A stretch of 64,000 bases of DNA from Petasospora fabianii. Lineage: Eukaryota > Ascomycota > Saccharomycetes > Phaffomycetales > Wickerhamomycetaceae. Shown here in pieces: positions 18,902 to 29,345 of this stretch. The position numbers were made by a program, and so were the translations under genes. Under the pieces are notes generated by a model. That model saw only the letters and a list, made by a program, of their open reading frames with translations. It was not told the DNA's origin and searched no databases. Positions within the stretch are counted from its first letter, which is position 1; each line of letters begins with the position of its first letter. Location: the NCBI GenBank assembly GCA_022641835.1, contig CP048723.1, positions 62,001 through 126,000 of the forward strand, written 5' to 3'.

Positions 18902-19779
18902 ATTGTTTGTTGTTTGTTTTGGTGACAGGGGTAGTGTGGTTTTGATTTTGTAAAACCGGGATTAAAATCATATGTATATTGTAATGGAGAGATTCATAAA
19001 GCTAAAATGCCTACAGTAGTGTTGTCTGGGGTGGTACCATATCTTAAGAAGTGTAAGGGTTTCTAGCAGAGGTCCTTTGTAGGTGTTAGGGCTTTGCTAT
19101 AAACCTCGGTTCTTGAGCCTCATACTTGAGGAGCCACTTCACCTTCCGCAAGCTATCAGCTTCCTAACAGAGACTAGTGTACACTATGAGTACTCTTCAG
19201 TGACCACCAACAAGTATGATAAACTGTTCTATTGTATACATAGTCGAAGCCTCGTCCAAATGAGGCGAAAGAGGGTACGCTGGCTTCACAGCACCTTGCG
19301 CACTACAGATTATCACTCCACCTAACACTACTACAACCAGTTAACCAAGTTTATCAGCTATACGTATTTTAAAATGCAATGCAGTATCATTCTAAACAAT
19401 GTAGCTCAAATACTAAACACACTCCTCTCCATCAGAGAGTATGACGAGAGGCCTTCACCAAAGAAACCTCAAGCAACCCAGAAAAGGAAATGTGTGATAA
19501 AACTCAGTATATGAGACCAAACAAGGAAGAAGAATGAAACATCGGTATAGTAATTATTAGTTTACACGGTGAAGTTTTTGATGTAGTGGGGATCACAAAA
19601 AAATAACATGAAACAAAAGAAAAAGTGGGACAGGATGAAATATCGTAACAGATGTGAGTGGGAAGAGCCATAAAGAGTGATGATGGATGGGGGTGATTCA
19701 AATAAAGGGGATATAGTTTTATGGAGTAAAATGCATCAGTGGTATGTGAGAGTATGAGACAGGAGTGTTTTAAGGGTGA
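18902..19779. other. Convergent intergenic region
   Basis: An 878-bp gap between the convergent RPL20 and NOP58 genes. An ORF at 19083-19325 starts at TTG and has no recognisable features. I see no tRNA or snoRNA signature. Confidence 0.5.
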
Positions 19780-21324
19780 TTAGTCCTTAGACTTCTTAGA
19801 CTTCTTGTCCTTTTTCTCCTTCTTCTCCTTCTTTTCCTTCTTTTCCTTCTTAGACTTCTTCTCCTCCTTCTCCTCATCCTCATCATCATCTCTCTTTCTC
19901 TTCTTGTCCTTCTTGTCCTTCTTTTCCTTCTTGTCCTTCTTCTCCTTCTTAGCCTTTTTCTCCTCCTTCTCCTCCTCGGCATCACTCTCATCATCAGAGT
20001 CAGCAGCCTTCATGGAGACATCGGCAGTGTCAGCATCAGCATTGTAAGCACGGGCCTCAGTGATCTCAATCTTCTTGTTCTCACGAGTAACCTTAGCAGT
20101 GGTTCTCAAGTCTCTACCTTCAAGAGCAGAGAGACGAGACTCAACCTTAGCTCTAACATCAAGACCAATTTCACCAGAGTCATCTCTGTCTTCAGCAAGA
20201 GCATCGTATCTGAGAGCAACAGCAGCCTTAGCAGCAAGGACACGAGCAATCTTACCCTTGTTTCTACCAGAAGCCTGACCGACAAGAGAGGCGTGGTAAA
20301 GGAGACCGTACTTTGGTGTATCGTGCTTAGTCTTGAGGGCTCTGAAAAGGGCCTTCTCGGCACCGAGGATCTGAATGGTGGAAGCTGGAGCCTTAGCAAG
20401 GGAGATCAAAGAACCAGAGTGGGCAATGAGTCTGGCACCGACAAGCTCACCGACAAGAGCAGTGAGGTTTGGAGCAATAGCTCTCATACGAGAAGAGAGG
20501 TACTGAGAGAGCTTCTCTCTGTACTGGGCAAACTCAACAATCTGTTCAGCGAGGGCCTTGATGTTAATGAGATCGAGCTCAGTGATCTCAGTACCCATGG
20601 AGACCTCAGCAGCGGTCTTAACACGTTCCTCAGCATCCTCTGGAAGGATCTCAGAAAGGTCTGTGTCAGCACAGTTAGATCTGACACCCATGGCGAGGAT
20701 AATTCTAGCGTAGGCAACAGAGTCGGTAATAATCTTAGCCAACTCTGGGAAATGCCATCCGTACCATTCCTTACAACGCATGGCGTATGTGTTAAGCTCC
20801 TTGTCGAGGTCATCCAAGAGAGCAATGGCCTGGATAATCATAGTGTCAACCTTGTCGGCAGAGAACTTAAGTTTGTGACGACCGATAGAGTGAGCAAGAC
20901 CAAGAGACATCTTGGAGAGATCGTTGTCAGAGAGACCTGGGAGAAGTTCTGGCAAGTGCTCACGAACGGCTCTGTAGAGGTCGAGTGTGACAGCATCGGA
21001 AACGACACTGAGGTTGAGGCCAAGCTTGTTGATAGCATTGGCAAGCTTAGTCTCAGAGACGACAAGGGTAGCCTTCTTGTCAGCCTTAACACCATCCAAG
21101 AGGGACTTCAACTGGTCAGAGACCTTACCCTCGATGACAGAGTTAACCTCTTCAAGGGCGTTAGCAGCAGAGGAGAACTTAGAGAAGGCAGAAACCTTGA
21201 ACTGAGAGAGAACCTTCTCGGAGGAGTCGAGGTCCTGGACAAGAGTAGAGGACTTGTAGATCTTCTTGTCGGAAGCCTTAAGCAAGGCATAACCGGCAGC
21301 GGTTTCCGTGAGAACGTAGGCCAT
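19780..21324 (-). CDS. NOP58: Nucleolar box C/D snoRNP core protein Nop58
   Basis: Core protein of box C/D snoRNPs, which guide 2'-O-methylation of rRNA; nucleolar. The 514 residues (S. cerevisiae 511) start [17 protein letters not shown] (NOP5 N-terminal domain), continue with a coiled coil and the Nop domain ([45 protein letters not shown]), and end in a long KKE/KKD/KKS tail from about residue 450. The start at 21324 is chosen because the conserved protein begins there; the open frame further upstream is unrelated sequence. The promoter holds PAC and RRPE elements, as ribosome-biogenesis genes usually do. Confidence 0.95.
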   Translation of the reverse strand: MAYVLTETAAGYALLKASDKKIYKSSTLVQDLDSSEKVLSQFKVSAFSKFSSAANALEEVNSVIEGKVSDQLKSLLDGVKADKKATLVVSETKLANAINKLGLNLSVVSDAVTLDLYRAVREHLPELLPGLSDNDLSKMSLGLAHSIGRHKLKFSADKVDTMIIQAIALLDDLDKELNTYAMRCKEWYGWHFPELAKIITDSVAYARIILAMGVRSNCADTDLSEILPEDAEERVKTAAEVSMGTEITELDLINIKALAEQIVEFAQYREKLSQYLSSRMRAIAPNLTALVGELVGARLIAHSGSLISLAKAPASTIQILGAEKALFRALKTKHDTPKYGLLYHASLVGQASGRNKGKIARVLAAKAAVALRYDALAEDRDDSGEIGLDVRAKVESRLSALEGRDLRTTAKVTRENKKIEITEARAYNADADTADVSMKAADSDDESDAEEEKEEKKAKKEKKDKKEKKDKKDKKRKRDDDEDEEKEEKKSKKEKKEKKEKKEKKDKKSKKSKD

Positions 21325-21762
21325 TTTAGGGAGTTGTGAGGGTAGTTCCGGCGAGGTTCCTAGCGTCTTCAATGCAAGAGATGAGCTTCCCTTTGGCTCT
21401 GCGCAGTGAAAATTTTCTGGAGCTGCAAAAAAAAAACTGGAGCATTTTCGCCAATGTCCCAATCGGGACGACTGATTGAACACATCGCGCCATTTCGCGT
21501 AAACCAATCACGTGCGTTACTGTATGAGGAAATTGCGCTTAGAATTGCAGAATCCATAAACTTTTTTTCGCCATTTCACCAAATCAGGAAATTCGCGGCT
21601 TTTTGGCGGCAACTTTCAAGTGAAAGAAGAAACAACACGTCTCTAAGATCATTCAACACTGCCTCAACACCTAGCAAACGACTAGTACCGTGTCTAAGAG
21701 GCTTTTAAACCGCATATAATCTTGCATTCAAACCAATCAGTCATATCATACACCCCAGCAAC
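21325..21762. promoter_or_regulatory. Divergent promoter, NOP58 and DGK1
   Basis: A 438-bp shared promoter. It contains PAC-like GATGAGCT and RRPE TGAAAATTTT (listed separately), a CACGTG E-box at 21509-21514, and TTCGCCA motifs near 21,450 and 21,568 resembling the array upstream of the zinc transporter. Confidence 0.6.
21378..21416. promoter_or_regulatory. PAC and RRPE elements of NOP58
   Basis: GAGATGAGCTT (21378-21388) contains the PAC core GATGAG, and TGAAAATTTT (21407-21416) matches the RRPE. They lie 54-92 bp upstream of the NOP58 start, the usual spacing for Dot6/Tod6 and Stb3 sites in ribosome-biogenesis genes. Confidence 0.6.
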
Positions 21763-22707
21763 ATGTCTACAACGGCTTTACCACCAGCTGCGCGCACCAG
21801 AAAGCGCCTTAAACAGGAACACGAAACTCATACATCACAGCTTGAATCAAACTCCACATCATCATCTGCTAGTGTCTCTGATAGCGATAAGGAATTCACC
21901 AACTCTACAGAGGCATCCACTGCTGAACCGTTGGAGACTTCTGATCTCATAGACTTTGTCGGTTCCCTCATCCAGAAGCCAGGCTCTCCCTCTTTAGGAA
22001 ACGACTTCCTCACAGCTCATCACATATTTGGTGACTATGTCCGGAAGCACGAGATCCCACGTAAGGTGTTACACAGCTCCATTGGATTCATTACCCTCTA
22101 CCTCTATACAAAAGGTGTACAGACAGATGTCTTCCCATTACCCTTTGCCATTTCCTTTGTGGTGATATTTGCCCTAGACTTGCTTCGATTCAAATCAAGA
22201 AGATTTAACTACGCATATTGTCAAGTTGTTGGATTCCTTATGCGTGAAAAGGAGATCCAGAGCTACAACGGAGTTCTTTGGTACATTCTCGGTCTAGCAT
22301 TCTCTTTTTACTTCATGCCGAAGGACATCGTACTCATTTCGGTGTTATTGCTCTCATGGTCTGACACTGCTGCATCAACATGTGGTCGTAAGTGGGGATA
22401 TTTGACACCAAAATTGTCACGAAATAAGTCACTTGCAGGATCAATAGCTGCTTTTGTTATTGGTGTCATTTGCAGTTACTTGCTTTATGGATACTTCATC
22501 CCAAAATACTCTTATCTCAACGCCCCAGGATCCATTTTCTGGACACCAGAGTCAAGTAAAATCAATATCCATATATTGTCTTTCCTTATGGGTTTCGTTG
22601 CTGCCTTTTCAGAAGGTATTGACTTGTTCAATTGGGATGACAACTTTACCATACCTGTGTTGTCTGGCTTATTCGCATATGGTGTGATCAGCTTGTTTCA
22701 CGTTTGA
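21763..22707 (+). CDS. DGK1: CTP-dependent diacylglycerol kinase
   Basis: ER and nuclear-membrane enzyme that phosphorylates diacylglycerol to phosphatidate using CTP, opposing the Pah1 phosphatase. The 314 residues (S. cerevisiae 290) match Dgk1 strongly: KHEIPRKVLHSSIGFITLYL, KEIQSYNGVLWYILGL, LLSWSDTAAS.CGRK.GYLTPK, NKSLAGSIAAF and EGIDLFNWDDNFTIPVLS. The N-terminal 85 residues are hydrophilic and Ser/Thr-rich; several membrane helices follow from about residue 107. It is transcribed away from NOP58. Confidence 0.95.
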   Translation: MSTTALPPAARTRKRLKQEHETHTSQLESNSTSSSASVSDSDKEFTNSTEASTAEPLETSDLIDFVGSLIQKPGSPSLGNDFLTAHHIFGDYVRKHEIPRKVLHSSIGFITLYLYTKGVQTDVFPLPFAISFVVIFALDLLRFKSRRFNYAYCQVVGFLMREKEIQSYNGVLWYILGLAFSFYFMPKDIVLISVLLLSWSDTAASTCGRKWGYLTPKLSRNKSLAGSIAAFVIGVICSYLLYGYFIPKYSYLNAPGSIFWTPESSKINIHILSFLMGFVAAFSEGIDLFNWDDNFTIPVLSGLFAYGVISLFHV

Positions 22708-23405
22708 TCTATCGGCAACAAAATATACATTCACAAACACAAATGAAACACCTTCTTTGCATCTTAATTTCTCTCAGCATTGTTAATTTTGCACTCGCTT
22801 CTTTCCTATTCATCCTTCGCTCCCACCACCACTTACCTTTACTTCCCTCGAGCGATCACACTTTCACGACATGAACGTTTCTATATTGCACTTTGATTTG
22901 TCGATATTTATATGCATGAATTCAACTTGATAGCATAGGCTCGCAATAGAACTATTTTCTAATGACGTAGACATTGACTTTTCTGGCCAAAGTCGTAGGC
23001 TCGGGTTTAAGCGGATTTTGCATGCCTCTACCTCTGCTCCAACGAGCTGTCGACGAGCTGTCGACGAGCTGTCTCTAGTTGATCGCCATGAGGACACTGA
23101 GTCTCTAGACATTAAGCTGGTGAGTTAATGCAATCTTCTGATTTTGAACATACCAGATGGGGACAAGGTGAGATTGAAAGGCTGTGTAGAAGTGGAATGT
23201 CCATCATGAGAACTTTTTTGGGGCTATGATATGAGAAGAGATGAGGGCATTAGCACAAGAAGGGAAAGGACAGGTCATGACAGGTCGTTTTCTCTCCACA
23301 TGAAAGATTCCCAGATCTGATTATAAATTACGGGGAATCACCCAATTTTTTGAGTTTTTCCTCTTCTTCCCCTTCCCAATCATCACCTCTTTAGACACAC
23401 ATATA
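22708..23405. other. Gap between DGK1 and a hypothetical gene
   Basis: A 698-bp gap. A short direct repeat, (GAGCTGTCGAC)-like, occurs at about 23,043-23,070. TC-rich sequence and ACACATATA lie before the next ATG. No gene is seen. Confidence 0.45.
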
Positions 23406-24026
23406 ATGTCTTCTCTTCACGTTCACTTTGCTGAAATCGCAGACGAAATCCCCCAAGACATTGACTACTATGATCTATTCACGAGAGAGACACACCCCGA
23501 GGATTTTCCTGCTGAGGATTTGAGCTTCACACCGATTAACTACTACGAAATCTATCAGTCTCGCTTCATGCAACACGAAGGAAGAGAGAATCTCCATCCT
23601 GACCAGATTGCCATGCTTGACAACTTGGGTGTGGTTCTGCAAAACGATGGTGTGTATCACCCTATAACTGTGACCCAGGTTCATCCACGTTCCAGTGTCC
23701 CTAGACAGGTAAGAGAACTACCAGCCCCACCAAGACGCAACCATCTTGCTGACCCTCTAATGGCCCTCGAAGCCTCACCAGCTCCAACGTTTACCATATT
23801 TGACCCTTCAAGCACTGCTACTAGACCAATAGAAAGGCCAGTAAGATATATCAGAGGCCACTCAAACCTCTTTGAGGCTGCAGTTGCCTCTGGCACTGTT
23901 AATGTGAGACCTGCTCCTTCTGCTAGAACTATAAACACAACAGTCGTTAACTCTGGTGAACCAGACTCGACAGCTACTTCTCTTCTCAGTATGGTGAGCT
24001 TGAATAGCAGAAGAAGAATCTCATGA
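23406..24026 (+). CDS. Hypothetical protein, 206 residues
   Basis: Hydrophilic protein with an acidic first third (EIADEIPQDIDYYDLF, HPEDFPAEDL) rich in Tyr and Asp, a Pro/Arg-rich middle (VPRQVRELPAPPRRN) and a Thr/Ser tail ending NSRRRIS. No membrane segment or known domain is visible. The ATG at 23406 follows a pyrimidine-rich leader typical of yeast genes, and the frame is much longer than chance. RRRIS at the end could be a basophilic kinase site, which is speculation. Confidence 0.6.
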   Translation: MSSLHVHFAEIADEIPQDIDYYDLFTRETHPEDFPAEDLSFTPINYYEIYQSRFMQHEGRENLHPDQIAMLDNLGVVLQNDGVYHPITVTQVHPRSSVPRQVRELPAPPRRNHLADPLMALEASPAPTFTIFDPSSTATRPIERPVRYIRGHSNLFEAAVASGTVNVRPAPSARTINTTVVNSGEPDSTATSLLSMVSLNSRRRIS

Positions 24027-24326
24027 AAAGGTGGAACGAATCGCCTAATTGACAGTAAATTACAATTAAATAACATTACTTAACTAATCATAAATAGAAG
24101 CGCTTGAAATTAAAAGCGTCATCTTCAAATGTGTATACCATTACACACATTGATAGAATGAAGCGTCAAACCAACAAAGAGGAGTGATCGCTATGCCGAA
24201 GACCTTCTTTGAAATCAAGAGGATCTTCATGCAGTAGAAATGGGACAGCAAGTAATCATCAGCAAAAGATGAATAGAAGGAAAACAATCATTAGTTTAGA
24301 ATCTGGGTATTAGAAGGAAATCAGAC

Positions 24327-27300
24327 TTAGAACAGAGCAAATGCCAAGACCATGGACAAGATAGAGTATGTCCAGGACTTGGAAATAACACCAGCAGCAG
24401 CCTCATATGTGGAAATGTTAACAGAAGAAGGAGCAGCCTCACCAGTAGACGTTGTAGCTCCTTCAGAAGTGGTAACAGCTGGGGCAGTAGTTGGACCGAC
24501 TGGGGAAACAGCGGTGGTAGTGACGGCACCAGTGCTGCACTCACCATTGACACAGGATGTGACAGTGACAACGGTGGTGTAGATGGAGCTAGTCTCACCC
24601 TCGCCCTTACCAGTACCACCAGTAGAACCAGTAGCACCAGTAGCACCAGTAGAACCAGTAGCACCAGTAGAACCAGTAGCACCAGTAGAACCAGTAGCAC
24701 CAGAAGAAGCCTTAGTCTCGGATGGCAATGGGCAGTAAGTGGTGTACTCAGTAACAGCGCCAGCAGAGGTCGAAGTGACGACAGTGACACCAGTGGTGAC
24801 GGCAGAGGTAGCACATTTGTTCTCAGAGCAAGAAGTGACAGTGATCACAGTGGTAGATGGACCAGCAGTCTCAGTGGCAACTTCAGAGGTCAATGGGCAG
24901 TAAGTGGTGTACTCGGTAACAACACCCTCAGAGGTGGTGGTGACAACAGTGAGACCAGTAGTGACAGCGGTCTCAGAGCACTTACCCTCAGAACAAGAGG
25001 TGATGGTGACAACTGTGGTGGACAAGTCGGTAGCAACTTCAACTGGAATAGTGGTAGAAGCAGTAATGAACTCACCAGACGAGATAGTTGGGTAGAAGGA
25101 GACGATACCAGTCTCGGTAGAACCATCACCATCAGTGTAAGTGGTGGTGTATGGAGTTGGAACTGTAACTGGGTAAGTGGTAGATCCAGTAATCACGGCA
25201 CCAGCAGAGTCTGTGGTTGGGTAGAAGGAAACAAGACCAGTAGCAGTTTCTCCGTCAGACTCGGTGTAAGTAGTCAAGTACTCACCTGGCTCAGAGATTG
25301 AGTAGGTGGTAGTACCTGTGGCAAACTCACCATCAGAATCGGTGGTTGGGTAGTAAGAAACCAAGCCAGTCTCAGTCTCACCATCGGAGCCCGTGAAGGT
25401 GGTCAGGTAGTCATCTGGGAGAGTGTATGTAGTGGTACCAGTGGCAAAGTCACCATCAGAATCAGTGGTTGGGTAGAAGGAGACAACACCAGACTCAGTA
25501 CTGCCATCAGAATCAGTGAAAGTAGTGGTGTACTCATTTGGAACAGTAGCGTAGTTGTCAGCATCAGAGTTGATGGTGTTAGTAAGCTCAAAGGTAGATG
25601 TAGCTCTCTTAATCAACATCTTGGCTCTCTTACCATCTGGAGTAGTGATGGTGACAATAGCATCGTTGGTGTATGGAGAAGCAGCAGTAGCCTGAGCATA
25701 GACCTCCAAAATAAGCTCAGATCCTTCGTTAATAGCACCCTGGTACTCACCAGTGTAGGAGAGTCTCTCAACAGAAAGAGTGCCATCAACATCTTCGCCA
25801 TCAAGGGTCCAGTCACCACGAGTGAAGTAGTAAGCAGTGTCTGGGTTAGATCCCTCAACGGAGACAGAAGCCCATGGTCCCAAAGAACCTGGAACATGGA
25901 TGTACCAGTGTGGCTGACCATCAAGCAACTCACCCACAATGAATGGAGTTGGAAGAGCAGAAGAGGACTGAGAGGCAGAGGAAGAAGAAGAGTCAGTACC
26001 AGAAGCTGTGGACTCTGAGGAGGCTGATGGCTCCTCAGAACCTTCAGAAGATGGTGCGGAGGAAGAAGCGGATGCTTCGCCAGAAGACTCAGAAGCGATG
26101 GAAGACTCAGAAGCGATGGAAGACTCAGATGTAATGGAAGACTCAGAACCAGCAGAAGACTCGTCGGCACCGGAAGACTCATCAGAGCCAGAAGACTCAT
26201 CGGAACCAGAGGACTCATCGGAACCAGAGGACTCATCAGAACCAGAGGACTCGTCAGAGCCAGAGGACTCGTCGGAACCAGAAGACTCATCGGAACCAGA
26301 AGAACCATCGGAACCAGAAGACTCGTCAGAGCCAGAGGACTCGTCGGAACCAGAAGACTCAGAACCAGCAGAAGACTCGTCAGAGCCAGAGGACTCAGAA
26401 GCCTCAGAAGATGGTGCAGAGGAGGAAGCTGATGCTTCACCAGAGGACTCGGAACCAGCAGAAGACTCATCAGAGCCAGAGGACTCAGAAGATGGTGCAG
26501 AGGAGGTGACAGAAGCCTCATCAGAGGAAGACACATCAGAAGCAGTATCAGTGGCAGATGAGGCATCCGATGAAGCAGACTCAGAAGCAGAAGATGAAGA
26601 AGTTGGGTAGAATGTGGCCTCACGCTCACAAGTACCAGTCTGGAAGTACTCCAAAGCTCTGCAATCGAATGGGAACTGGTCAGCAAAGAGCTTACAGTTA
26701 CCAAGAGTGGCAACCTCACATGCAGCATTCTCAACGTTAATAGTGGTCTGAGCCATGGTAGACTCCTGGTAGAACTTGTATGTCTCAACACCACCGTTCT
26801 CTGGGTTGACGAGAGTCCAAACGAATCTGGCGTAGTCGATGGCACAGTAGTTGATCACAGAAGCAACGTAGGTAGCGTTGTAAAGGGAGAGAGTATAGGT
26901 ACCAATGAAGGAACCCTCTTCCAAGTTAACCTCGGCATGACCTTCATCGTACTGGAGACCATACAAGTCCATCTCAAATCCAGTGGCATCAACTTCAGAG
27001 GTGAATCTGAAGTACCAGGTGATGGTGAATGCTCTGTAGCCGTAGACCAAACCAACAGTGTGGTATTCGTCAGCAGCCTTGAGAGCAAAGCCAGCCTCAT
27101 AAGAGTAACCGTTAATTTCAGAAGTGACGTAACCTGAAGAGCAGACACTTTCCTCAACAGTCATTGAGGTCAATGGAGTGCTCACAGTAGTGATATCACC
27201 GGTATAAGTGGTGGTAGCAGAGGAGAAGGCAGAAGAAACATCAGATGAAGCAGCAGAAGCAGCAGAAGAGGCATCGGATGAAGCAGCAGAAGCAGCAGAA

Positions 27301-28223
27301 GAGGCATCGGATGAAGCAGCAGAAGCAGCAGAGGAAGCATCGGATGAGGCAGCGGAAGCAGCAGAGGAGGCATCGGATGGAGCAACAGATGAAGCAGCAG
27401 AGGAGGCAGAGGAAGAGGCAGCAGAAGAGGCATCAGATGCAGCAGCAGAGGATGAGGATGAAGAAGAGGATGAGGAAGAGCTGGAAGCAGAAGATGGGTA
27501 GAAGGTAGCCTCAAGGTCACAAGTACCAGTGCGGAACAAACTCAAGTCTCTGCATCCGAATGGGAGCTGATCAGCATAGAGCTGACAGTTACCAAGAGTG
27601 CCAACCACACAAGCAGCATTTTCAACGTTGATAGTTGTCTGGGCCATGGTGGATTCCTGATAGAACTTCATAGTCTGAGCACCACCATTGTCTGGGTTAG
27701 TGATGTCCCAAACGAATCTTACGTAGTCGACAGCACAGTAGTTAACGACAGCGGTTTCCCAAACAGCATCTGGCAAGGAAACAACGTATGTAGCGATCAT
27801 GGAACCTTCTTCCAAGTTCACGTAACCAGTACCAGAAATGAGTTGAAGACCGTACAAGTCAAGCTCAAAGTCGGTGATATCAATATCATCCAAGAATCTG
27901 AAGAAGTAAGTGATGGTGAACTGTCTGTAATCGTAGACGAGACCAAAAGTAGTGTGAGCGTCAGTGGCCTGGATAGCATAACCGGCCTCGTAGGAGTAGC
28001 CATTGAGTTCTGAGGTAACGTAACCGGAAGAGCATACTTGACCAACGACGGCTTCAGTGGTCAATGGATAGTGAACTGTTGTAATGTCACCAGTGACGAT
28101 TTCAACAGAGGCAGAAGATGTGGAGGAGACAGCAGCAGAGGAAGAGGATGAGCTGGACTGGGCAGCAGCAAGCTGCACCCAGAACCATAAAGCGAATGTG
28201 AAGAGAGAAGAAGCGAACTTCAT
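24327..28223 (-). CDS. Large GPI-anchored adhesin/flocculin-like wall protein
   Basis: A 1298-residue cell-surface protein. In order: a signal peptide (1-21, ending LAAAQ); a roughly 195-residue domain A (about 42-241); a Ser/Ala linker; a second copy of that domain (about 340-539); a long SSGSDE-type linker (540-750); a beta-rich domain (about 760-870) ending in a dibasic LIKR; four roughly 45-residue TTTFTDSDG...GVVSFYPTT repeats; flocculin type-3-like repeats (TVVTITSC....C..TAVTTG); a collagen-like GATGST tract (about 1169-1208); and a hydrophobic GPI-signal tail. Each domain A copy has six cysteines in matching places and motifs such as YQESTMAQTTINVENAAC; I do not recognise it as a known adhesin fold. 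A TATA element lies 82 bp upstream. Long antisense frames inside are repeat artefacts. Confidence 0.88.
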   Translation of the reverse strand: MKFASSLFTFALWFWVQLAAAQSSSSSSSAAVSSTSSASVEIVTGDITTVHYPLTTEAVVGQVCSSGYVTSELNGYSYEAGYAIQATDAHTTFGLVYDYRQFTITYFFRFLDDIDITDFELDLYGLQLISGTGYVNLEEGSMIATYVVSLPDAVWETAVVNYCAVDYVRFVWDITNPDNGGAQTMKFYQESTMAQTTINVENAACVVGTLGNCQLYADQLPFGCRDLSLFRTGTCDLEATFYPSSASSSSSSSSSSSSSAAASDASSAASSSASSAASSVAPSDASSAASAASSDASSAASAASSDASSAASAASSDASSAASAASSDVSSAFSSATTTYTGDITTVSTPLTSMTVEESVCSSGYVTSEINGYSYEAGFALKAADEYHTVGLVYGYRAFTITWYFRFTSEVDATGFEMDLYGLQYDEGHAEVNLEEGSFIGTYTLSLYNATYVASVINYCAIDYARFVWTLVNPENGGVETYKFYQESTMAQTTINVENAACEVATLGNCKLFADQFPFDCRALEYFQTGTCEREATFYPTSSSSASESASSDASSATDTASDVSSSDEASVTSSAPSSESSGSDESSAGSESSGEASASSSAPSSEASESSGSDESSAGSESSGSDESSGSDESSGSDGSSGSDESSGSDESSGSDESSGSDESSGSDESSGSDESSGSDESSGADESSAGSESSITSESSIASESSIASESSGEASASSSAPSSEGSEEPSASSESTASGTDSSSSSASQSSSALPTPFIVGELLDGQPHWYIHVPGSLGPWASVSVEGSNPDTAYYFTRGDWTLDGEDVDGTLSVERLSYTGEYQGAINEGSELILEVYAQATAASPYTNDAIVTITTPDGKRAKMLIKRATSTFELTNTINSDADNYATVPNEYTTTFTDSDGSTESGVVSFYPTTDSDGDFATGTTTYTLPDDYLTTFTGSDGETETGLVSYYPTTDSDGEFATGTTTYSISEPGEYLTTYTESDGETATGLVSFYPTTDSAGAVITGSTTYPVTVPTPYTTTYTDGDGSTETGIVSFYPTISSGEFITASTTIPVEVATDLSTTVVTITSCSEGKCSETAVTTGLTVVTTTSEGVVTEYTTYCPLTSEVATETAGPSTTVITVTSCSENKCATSAVTTGVTVVTSTSAGAVTEYTTYCPLPSETKASSGATGSTGATGSTGATGSTGATGATGSTGGTGKGEGETSSIYTTVVTVTSCVNGECSTGAVTTTAVSPVGPTTAPAVTTSEGATTSTGEAAPSSVNISTYEAAAGVISKSWTYSILSMVLAFALF

Positions 28224-29054
28224 CTCTATGAATTGATGCTCTGTGCTTTGTTTGAAGCTAATAAAAGTTCAAGAAAGGAAGACAAGAGTGGGGAACGAGG
28301 GCAGATTTATAGTCAAGAGAGGGGATCTCGGTAACCATTGAGGATGTAGATGGTGGGATTCCCAAAGGAGTAAAAAAGTTAAAGAGCATCAGTAGATGCA
28401 CTTAGTTACGCAGATCACACTCAAGAGTGTCTGAAAGAGTGTCTGAACAGTGTCGTGGTAATAGACGAAGACAGGGGTTCGTACGTTAGGAAGTCCCTCA
28501 AACGGGTAATGATGAGGGCTGGTCGGTTCTGAGGGCTTCCTGTTATATGTACCTGTATGCATATGTCAAGGTAAGGTATACTGCAGAGTTATTTGTAAGG
28601 AAGATCCCAAAAGGAGAAATCTTGTCTAAGATTGAGTTTCGATGCTGAGGATAATAGCATAATTTTGCATGTAACTTCATAAGTCTGGGCTCCAACTGGA
28701 GTAGAGAGAAAAGACTGTGGAGACGCTTTACCGGTCTTGTAAGATCTGGTATCAAGGAGAGGAAGATAGCTCGAAATTGACATGGATCTAGTTTCTGTAG
28801 ATCGTAATACACTAGGTAGCTCACCTAGGCGCTACTTCTCTTCGAAGTACGTTTAGTGGTGAGTAGATTGGCGATGCATGCATAGGTTCTGACAATTACG
28901 TGGGTGTGAGTGCTGTATTGGGTAGAGAGCTAACTCAAAGAGGAGGAAGGGATTAACCAATGAAGTGGTACCTGAATTGGGGATGAGGTCTTTGTAGGGA
29001 CATGAGGAAGAGGCGAGTACATTATGCAGCTTTATTGGGATAAAAGCGGCCGCA

Positions 29055-29345
29055 AACGGAACAAAGAACAAGGCAATGTTGCTTAAACTGCATAGACAAA
29101 ATGAGGGGAATGAGGCAGGGGTGACATTATTATCAAGTTGTGATCAGTTTATGCTACAAGTAATACTGAGTTTACCACCAAGTTACGAAACCAATGTGTC
29201 TATAGTTCCCTCCAAGCCTTGTGGAATGGAATTGGATCTAGTGCTTGCTAAGATCCTCACTAACAGCCGATCTTCATGGAATAGATTTAAGCTACCGAGA
29301 TCATCCGGATTGAGCTTCAACTCTCGGCTCGATCAGCGTCGGTGA
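29055..29345 (+). mobile_element. Ty1/copia-type gag fossil fragment
   Basis: An open frame of about 90 codons contains ILSLPPSYETNVSIV followed by DLVLAKILTNSR. This resembles the LSLPPSYE..V...L....LL pattern of copia-type Gag (UBN2-like) proteins. Only this part of an element is visible, with no LTR or pol beside it, so it is a short, broken relic, probably old. The family call rests on one motif region. Confidence 0.45.

Noticed and set aside
19083-19325. 81-codon ORF between RPL20 and NOP58
   Set aside because: Starts at TTG and has no recognisable protein features.
26008-26610. 200-codon Glu/Asp/Ser/Pro ORF antisense to the adhesin
   Set aside because: Shadow of the SSGSDE repeat on the other strand.
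28543-28824. 93-codon minus-strand ORF in the gene-free region
   Set aside because: No motif, two frames equally open, likely random.
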